Assembly (NCBI RefSeq): GCF_004118265.1
Contig: NZ_SDHW01000009.1
Location: 1 to 64,000 of the forward strand
DNA from: Lacibacter luteus
GTDB lineage: Bacteria; Bacteroidota; Bacteroidia; Chitinophagales; Chitinophagaceae
Length of the DNA: 64,000 nucleotides
Reading direction: 5' to 3'
In this document: positions 59,275 to 64,000 of the stretch, in pieces
Numbering within the stretch: the stretch's first letter is position 1
How the letters are laid out: every line of letters starts with the position of its first letter
The notes under the pieces: model-generated
What the model was told of the DNA's origin: nothing
The model's input: the letters and a program-made list of their open reading frames with translations, nothing else
Database searches by the model: none
Position numbers and translations under genes: made by a program

Positions 59275-60186
59275 TTACTTCCACAATACATAACTTTTGG
59301 CAAACAAGGGCAGCAGCAATGCAGCAAAAGCCCACCATCCGCCAACTGTGCAGTAAAGAATCAATCCGATACTTAAAACGTACAAGGGATACAAAAATGC
59401 CATCAGGCAAAACAGAATACTATCGTAATACTGCTCGCCACGTAATGCATGTGCAAAGCGTTCGAGTGGAACGTAAAAAAGAAAATGTGTAAGTACGCCC
59501 AACATGGCAGGCACAAACAATAACCATTTAGGAAGTTTAAAACTGCTATCGGGGTTAGTAACAGTTGATAATTCCTGCAGTTGTATTTCGGTAGCTTTAT
59601 TAATTGCCACCATTTTAGCTCCTACTTCCATGCCTTCCGTAATTACTTCTTTCCCAAACTGGGTTCCGAAATTAAAATCAAATGTTTTGGGAAAAGCCGT
59701 AAACGAATTATATCTCACCCATACAGGTAAAAACGTTACATCTAATCCATCTTCCCAAGCCTGCAACAACATACGGGGAGCACCTTTCTTTAACGGCAAC
59801 TGCAATGTTGTTTGATGAATACATAAGCCTTCTACAAAAATCAATACATGTTCGCCACGTTGCAATACTTTTCTTACTTCTTCAAACGTAGCATCATTAT
59901 TCGCCAACTGATCTTTTCCATCGCTCATGCGATAGATAGGAATCATATTTACCGAACGCAGGAGAGCACGGACGATTGGATTTTTAAACACGCCACTACG
60001 TGTAATAAAATGCACCCGATGATCCATCATTGCTCCTACTATAACTGCATCCAGAAAAGAATTGGGATGATTAACACCAAGAATCATTGGTGTAACTATT
60101 TTCCGCTGTTGGGAATTAAACATGCCAATTCTTTTTGCAAAAACCAGGAAATAAATTTGTGTGAGAATTTTGGTTAAAATATACAT
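59275..60186 (-). CDS. PlsC-type acyltransferase
   Basis: A 303-residue membrane enzyme. The catalytic motif N-H-x4-D is in VNHPNSFLDAVIV (residues 39-51), and the glycerol-phosphate binding FVEGLCIH lies near residue 115. Hydrophobic spans at the N-terminus and at the C-terminus (about 225-300) anchor it. It probably adds acyl chains to lysophosphatidic acid or another lipid. The acceptor is not shown by the sequence. Confidence 0.8.
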   Translation of the reverse strand: MYILTKILTQIYFLVFAKRIGMFNSQQRKIVTPMILGVNHPNSFLDAVIVGAMMDHRVHFITRSGVFKNPIVRALLRSVNMIPIYRMSDGKDQLANNDATFEEVRKVLQRGEHVLIFVEGLCIHQTTLQLPLKKGAPRMLLQAWEDGLDVTFLPVWVRYNSFTAFPKTFDFNFGTQFGKEVITEGMEVGAKMVAINKATEIQLQELSTVTNPDSSFKLPKWLLFVPAMLGVLTHFLFYVPLERFAHALRGEQYYDSILFCLMAFLYPLYVLSIGLILYCTVGGWWAFAALLLPLFAKSYVLWK

Positions 60187-60273
60187 CGGCCTCTCTTATT
60201 AAGTGCGGCAAAGTAACTGAAAAAACATGAACAGCTTTAACAACACAGTGTTTCATCCGTCATTTGTTTAAAC

Positions 60274-60305
60274 AAAAAAGCCATCTGCTAAGATGGCTTT
60301 GTCTT
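60274..60305. terminator. Bidirectional terminator
   Basis: AAAGCCATCT (60277-60286) pairs with AGATGGCTTT (60291-60300) with a GCTA loop and A-/T-runs outside. It ends the 60866 unit and lies ahead of the acyltransferase gene. Confidence 0.7.
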
Positions 60306-60866
60306 TTATTGTTGCGAAACCAGTTTGCCGGTTTCATCTATCAGCAATGTTCGTTTCTTACCTGCTTCTTCAACAATTATCTGGAACAGGTTGGGATTTT
60401 TTGGTTTTTCGATTTTGATGATGTCTTTTGGATTCTGCTTTGGGTAACGCCGGAGAATTTCATCCAATACAGGTCGTGGTGCCTGTTCTCTTGGCATTGC
60501 TGTACGGGTATCTACCCGTTCACCATTGCTGTGATAGGTGGCAGTTGATTGCCACACACCGTTACCAAAAACTACAGTCCAATCGCCCTGCGTTTTTGTC
60601 CAGGTTGCATTTACAGCATTGGGATATTCAGCTGCAAACGAAGTTTTTACTTTCGTTGGAATATTTACACGTGTTTTCGTGTTGCCCGTTTGTTTGCCAT
60701 CGGCGTTGGGGGTATTGGCATTTGTTCCTGTTTTGTCTTTCTGCTTGTTTACATTTTCAGCAGCAGGTTTGTTTTTTTCTTTTGCTTTCGATTTTTCTTT
60801 AGCTGCCTGTGCAAAGCCTCCTGCAGATATCAAACTGAGCATTACAACCATGAGTACCTTTTTCAT
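60306..60866 (-). CDS. Secreted PepSY-like protein
   Basis: A 186-residue protein with a signal peptide (MKKVLMVVMLSLISAGGFAQ), a disordered Lys/Asn/Thr-rich stretch (about residues 22-65) and a C-terminal domain with SFAAEYPNAVNATWTKTQGD and FQIIVEEAGKKRTLLIDETG. This matches small periplasmic PepSY-like (DUF2874-type) proteins of Bacteroidota. They are thought to bind or inhibit something in the periplasm; the partner is unknown. It is followed by a terminator. Confidence 0.75.
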   Translation of the reverse strand: MKKVLMVVMLSLISAGGFAQAAKEKSKAKEKNKPAAENVNKQKDKTGTNANTPNADGKQTGNTKTRVNIPTKVKTSFAAEYPNAVNATWTKTQGDWTVVFGNGVWQSTATYHSNGERVDTRTAMPREQAPRPVLDEILRRYPKQNPKDIIKIEKPKNPNLFQIIVEEAGKKRTLLIDETGKLVSQQ

Positions 60867-60900
60867 ATGATATATTTTACTTAAAGTTACAACCTGCATT

Positions 60901-62187
60901 CTAAATTGCAATTGTACGGATAGCATTTACGAGCCTGTCAAGATCTTTTACTGATGTGTAAACGTGTGGTGTTACACGCACACCGTGTATATTTTCCCAA
61001 TCAATTGCTACGGTATGTATTTTGTGTTTCTTGTGCAGTGTATCCATCAGTTCAAACGGTTTCATTCCTTCAATTGCAATACAGGAAATAGCACAGTAAC
61101 CGTTTTTGTTTTTGGGTTGAAGAAAAGAAACACGTTTTAAATCGCTCACCTTGCTGTTCCAGTAATCAGTTAAATAACGAAGCCGGTCTTCTTTTCGCTT
61201 ACTACCTATCACATTCTGAAAATCCACAGCATTACCAATTGCCATTTCGCTTGCAAACGATCTTGTACCCAACGACTCAAACTTGCGGATATCTGCACCA
61301 TCGGGCTCCACGCTGCTCAATAATGCCCAAATATTTTTTATCTTTTCTTTTTTGATCCACAGCAAACCACTGCCGAACGGTGCACACAACCACTTGTGTA
61401 ACGATGTGGCAAAATAATCGCAACCAAGATCGGGTATTTTAAAATCGGTATGTGCAAAAGAATGTGCCCCGTCTCCTATTACTTCAATTCCACGTTTATG
61501 TGCTTCATCTGCAATTTTTCTGATGGGTAAAAACTGTCCTGTCCAGTTAATCAAATGTGTTACATGTACAATCTTTGTTCGAGAAGTAAATACATTTACG
61601 TATTGCTGCACAATTGCATCTTCATTTTCAACCGGCAGTTCAAGATTTAACCAAACCAGTTTAATGCCATCTCTTTTTTCACGTTGCTTCCAGGCATTGA
61701 TCATGTTGGGATAATCCTGTTTGGTAAGCACTACTTCATCACCTGCTTTTAAATTCAAACCGAAGATTACGGTGTTCAAACCTTCTGTTGCATTGCGGTT
61801 AATGGCTAACTCTTCTGCATTACAACCTGCGAGTTCTGCCAGTTTTCCTCTTAATGCTTCACGACCTTCATCAAGCGTACGCCACATGTAATACGATGGC
61901 CCTTCGTTTGCAAATTGATAAAACCGTATGTGTGCATCCTGCACAACTTTGGGCTGCGGACTAACCCCGCCATTGTTCAAATTGAGCAGGTTTGGCGAAA
62001 CGGTATATTGTTCTTTTATCCAGCCCCAGAAATCTTCATCCGTCATTGCATCGGCATCGTTCATTGCATGAAAACGGGCATGCATATTCTCTGCCTCATT
62101 CGCAAATGCTTTGCTGGTAAAAGGTAAAAATGTAAATGCGCCTGTTGCTGCAGTTAGTTGTTGAATAAAATTTCGTCTCGACGACAT
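60901..62187 (-). CDS. Tat-exported class V aminotransferase-fold protein
   Basis: A 428-residue protein with a twin-arginine signal (MSSRRNFIQQLTAATGAFTF). The rest is a fold-type I PLP enzyme of the isopenicillin-N-epimerase-like class V group: AINRNATEGLNTVIFGLNLK, GAHSFAHTDF and the Schiff-base lysine in TSLHKWLCAPFGSG. Export by Tat fits cofactor loading before translocation. Candidate activities are epimerase, desulfurase or lyase; the sequence does not decide. Confidence 0.8.
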   Translation of the reverse strand: MSSRRNFIQQLTAATGAFTFLPFTSKAFANEAENMHARFHAMNDADAMTDEDFWGWIKEQYTVSPNLLNLNNGGVSPQPKVVQDAHIRFYQFANEGPSYYMWRTLDEGREALRGKLAELAGCNAEELAINRNATEGLNTVIFGLNLKAGDEVVLTKQDYPNMINAWKQREKRDGIKLVWLNLELPVENEDAIVQQYVNVFTSRTKIVHVTHLINWTGQFLPIRKIADEAHKRGIEVIGDGAHSFAHTDFKIPDLGCDYFATSLHKWLCAPFGSGLLWIKKEKIKNIWALLSSVEPDGADIRKFESLGTRSFASEMAIGNAVDFQNVIGSKRKEDRLRYLTDYWNSKVSDLKRVSFLQPKNKNGYCAISCIAIEGMKPFELMDTLHKKHKIHTVAIDWENIHGVRVTPHVYTSVKDLDRLVNAIRTIAI

Positions 62188-62278
62188 TCCGGTTGGGGTT
62201 TAACTAAAGATAATGATTAAGCAAATAGAAAATCATCAAACAAACCAACCGTGTACACTAATTATATAACTGTGTTGC

Positions 62279-63517
62279 TTATTGCTGTGCAATTGTTTTG
62301 GCTGCAATAAAACCACTGGTCCATGCATGTTGAAAATTAAAGCCGCCCGTTATACCATCTACATCCAGTATTTCGCCTGCGAAGAAAAGATTCGGATGAA
62401 GTTTGCTCTGCATTGCATTTGCATCAACCTGTTTCAGATCAACACCTCCTGCAGTAACAAACTCTTCTTTAAACGTTGTTTTTCCTTTTACATGAAACTC
62501 ATGATTGCATAAAAGCTGTACCAGTTTGTTTTGTTCTTTCGATGGCAGATCGGCCCAACGTCCTTCTTCTTTTACACCAGCTTCCTGTAACAGGAATGTC
62601 CATAAACGGTTGGGTAATTGAAAGAGATTATTGTTAGCTATCTTTTGAGAGCCTTTACTATTGCGTATTAATTGCAACTCATCTTTTACATCCTGCTCCT
62701 TCCGTTCGTTCAACCAGTTTATGTGAATTGTAAACTCGTAATTACGATCGTGCAATTCTCTTGCACCCCATGCAGAAAGTTTAAGGATGCAAGGGCCGCT
62801 CATTCCCCAATGCGTAATAAGTAACGGTCCTGTATTTTTTAATTTACTGTTTTGAATTTTTACTGTTGCATCCTGCACTACAACACCCATCAATTCTGTG
62901 ATAGGATGTTTGGGCATATTGAACGTAAACAGCGATGGTACAGGAGCTACAATTGAATGACCTGTTCCTTTCAACCAATCGAACTGCTCCAGTTTAGGAA
63001 ACCCACCGCTGGCAACACAAACATAATCGGCAGTAATGATGTGACTGTTATTTAGTTCAACTTCCCACTTTTCACTTTTCACTTCCACGTTTTTCACTTC
63101 CCTGTTCAACAACAACTCTACTTTGTATTTATTCACTTCACGCAACAAACAATCAATAATTGTTTGCGATGAATCCGTAAACGGAAACATCCGTCCATCA
63201 GCTTCTTCCTTTAACTCTACACCCCGCTCCTGAAACCATTCTATCGTATCTTTTGTAAAGAATTGATGAAATGCTTTACGTACAAAATGCTCGCCACGTG
63301 GATAGCGTTTACTCAACTCCTGCACATCAAAACAGGCATGAGTAACATTGCAACGGCCACCACCACTCACTTTTACTTTCGATAAAACCTTACTTGATTT
63401 TTCAAGAATAATCACATGCAACAACGGATTCATTCTTGCTGCATTTACTGCACAAAAAAAACCTGCAGCGCCACCGCCGATAACAACCAAACACTTCTGT
63501 TTTTTTTCTTCTGCCAT
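62279..63517 (-). CDS. FAD-dependent oxidoreductase (BaiN/HI0933-like)
   Basis: A 412-residue flavoprotein. VVIGGGAAGFFCAVNAARMN is the dinucleotide-binding motif, ILEKSSKVLSKVKVSGGGRC follows, and the end has FFAGEILDVDGITGGFNFQH, the hallmark of this family. Members are soluble flavin oxidoreductases, with activity poorly defined. The gene ends 91 bases before the aminotransferase gene's start, which follows it on this strand. Length is usual. Confidence 0.85.
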   Translation of the reverse strand: MAEEKKQKCLVVIGGGAAGFFCAVNAARMNPLLHVIILEKSSKVLSKVKVSGGGRCNVTHACFDVQELSKRYPRGEHFVRKAFHQFFTKDTIEWFQERGVELKEEADGRMFPFTDSSQTIIDCLLREVNKYKVELLLNREVKNVEVKSEKWEVELNNSHIITADYVCVASGGFPKLEQFDWLKGTGHSIVAPVPSLFTFNMPKHPITELMGVVVQDATVKIQNSKLKNTGPLLITHWGMSGPCILKLSAWGARELHDRNYEFTIHINWLNERKEQDVKDELQLIRNSKGSQKIANNNLFQLPNRLWTFLLQEAGVKEEGRWADLPSKEQNKLVQLLCNHEFHVKGKTTFKEEFVTAGGVDLKQVDANAMQSKLHPNLFFAGEILDVDGITGGFNFQHAWTSGFIAAKTIAQQ

Positions 63518-63522
63518 TCTGT

Positions 63523-64000
63523 TTATTTCATCATCATTAAAGCAGCCATTGTTTCAATACCGTTCCAGAAATTCAAGAGCCGTATGTTTTCATTTTCTGC
63601 ATGCTGGTTGTTATCATGATTAGCGATCGGAACCGAAATAGTTTTTGCTTTGAGGTATTGCTCAAACAAAAACAATGGAAGACTGCCGCCTGCAGTTGGT
63701 AATAAAACAACCGACTCTGTAGTTGTTGACTGCACTGCCGCAATTACCTGTTTGGCTATCGGCAGATCCATTGAAGTTTTCTGTGCATTATAACCATTGC
63801 TTAATGTAATTTTTGCGATCTTATCGTACTTGCTTCGCTCTTCATCTGTAGGTTCTGCAGTTGTAACATAGTAGCCCTGGCTTTTGATATGCTCAACAAC
63901 ACGCTGTTGTTGTTTTTTCCAATCGTTACCTGCAACAAGACGAAGATCAAGCACTACCGTTGCAGTTGTTGGTATTACATTGCTTGCATTCTTGCCAACG
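63523..64000 (-). CDS. M20-family peptidase, C-terminal part, cut by the window edge
   Basis: The frame is open to the window's end and includes GKNASNVIPTTATVVLDLRL upstream of residue 1 of the shorter frame, a dimerisation-domain signature of M20 metallopeptidases. The later part holds VLLPTAGGSLPLFLFEQYLK and NHDNNQHAENENIRLLNF, the family's last conserved metal-site His and neighbouring Glu. About 158 residues are seen; the gene begins beyond 64000. It probably hydrolyses dipeptides or N-acyl amino acids. Confidence 0.8.
   Translation of the reverse strand, partial: VGKNASNVIPTTATVVLDLRLVAGNDWKKQQQRVVEHIKSQGYYVTTAEPTDEERSKYDKIAKITLSNGYNAQKTSMDLPIAKQVIAAVQSTTTESVVLLPTAGGSLPLFLFEQYLKAKTISVPIANHDNNQHAENENIRLLNFWNGIETMAALMMMK

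Noticed and set aside
1-64000. CRISPR arrays, tRNA and rRNA genes
   Set aside because: No repeat-spacer periodicity and no cloverleaf or rRNA-like sequence was recognised; the only periodic repeats are the 24-bp set at 30-125 and the 11-bp set at 29331-29359.

Overview
The window comes from a Bacteroidota chromosome, most likely family Chitinophagaceae. The signs are TAnnTTTG promoter elements ahead of several housekeeping genes, almost no Shine-Dalgarno sites, type IX secretion (a PorQ-like protein and a large protein with a C-terminal sorting domain), a serine palmitoyltransferase-like enzyme, a long-form NusB, a PafA-type phosphatase and a TPR regulator with the C-terminal HTH common in this phylum.

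Positions 1 to about 29,000 hold a Mu-like, contractile-tailed prophage whose left end is cut by, or abuts, what looks like the end of an IS21-family element (four 24-bp repeats). The layout is: (i) a rightward early block of small genes at 208-4167, into which two integron-cassette-like modules (1223-2399, with an adenine methyltransferase) appear to have been inserted; (ii) a leftward block at 4164-10553 with tail completion, gpG-like morphogenesis, a MuF-type head protein fused to a predicted nuclease toxin, DUF935 portal, a 36-aa gene, gp36-like protein and the terminase pair; (iii) a rightward structural block at 10711-28406 with protease/scaffold, capsid, endolysin, sheath, tube, a frameshifted tail assembly chaperone, tape measure, baseplate, fibres and a lysis cassette (holin-like proteins and a protein with unimolecular-spanin architecture). 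The block ends in a broken Dam methylase gene near 29,008. No transposase, integrase or repressor is inside the window.

From 29,122 onward the sequence is ordinary chromosome: TPR regulator, VOC protein, groES-groEL, a large BNR-repeat type IX cargo protein, nusB-DUF1573-yajC-coaE-CPBP protease, porQ, lon, pafA, an SPT-like synthase, a LolA-like carrier, ftsK, a sensor kinase, DUF423-aroK, rpsA, lipoproteins, a PlsC-like acyltransferase, a Tat-exported aminotransferase-fold protein, a flavoprotein and a partial M20 peptidase. Intergenic gaps are short and mostly filled by intrinsic terminators or long inverted repeats.

The most interesting points are the matched-end cassettes inside the prophage, the MuF-toxin fusion, the lysis cassette in which a u-spanin-like gene runs in frame into a second lipoprotein and is separated by a single amber codon from the next membrane gene, the -1 frameshift in the tail chaperone, and Sec-type signal peptides on predicted virion proteins. 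All functional calls come from reading motifs and context; no database search was run.
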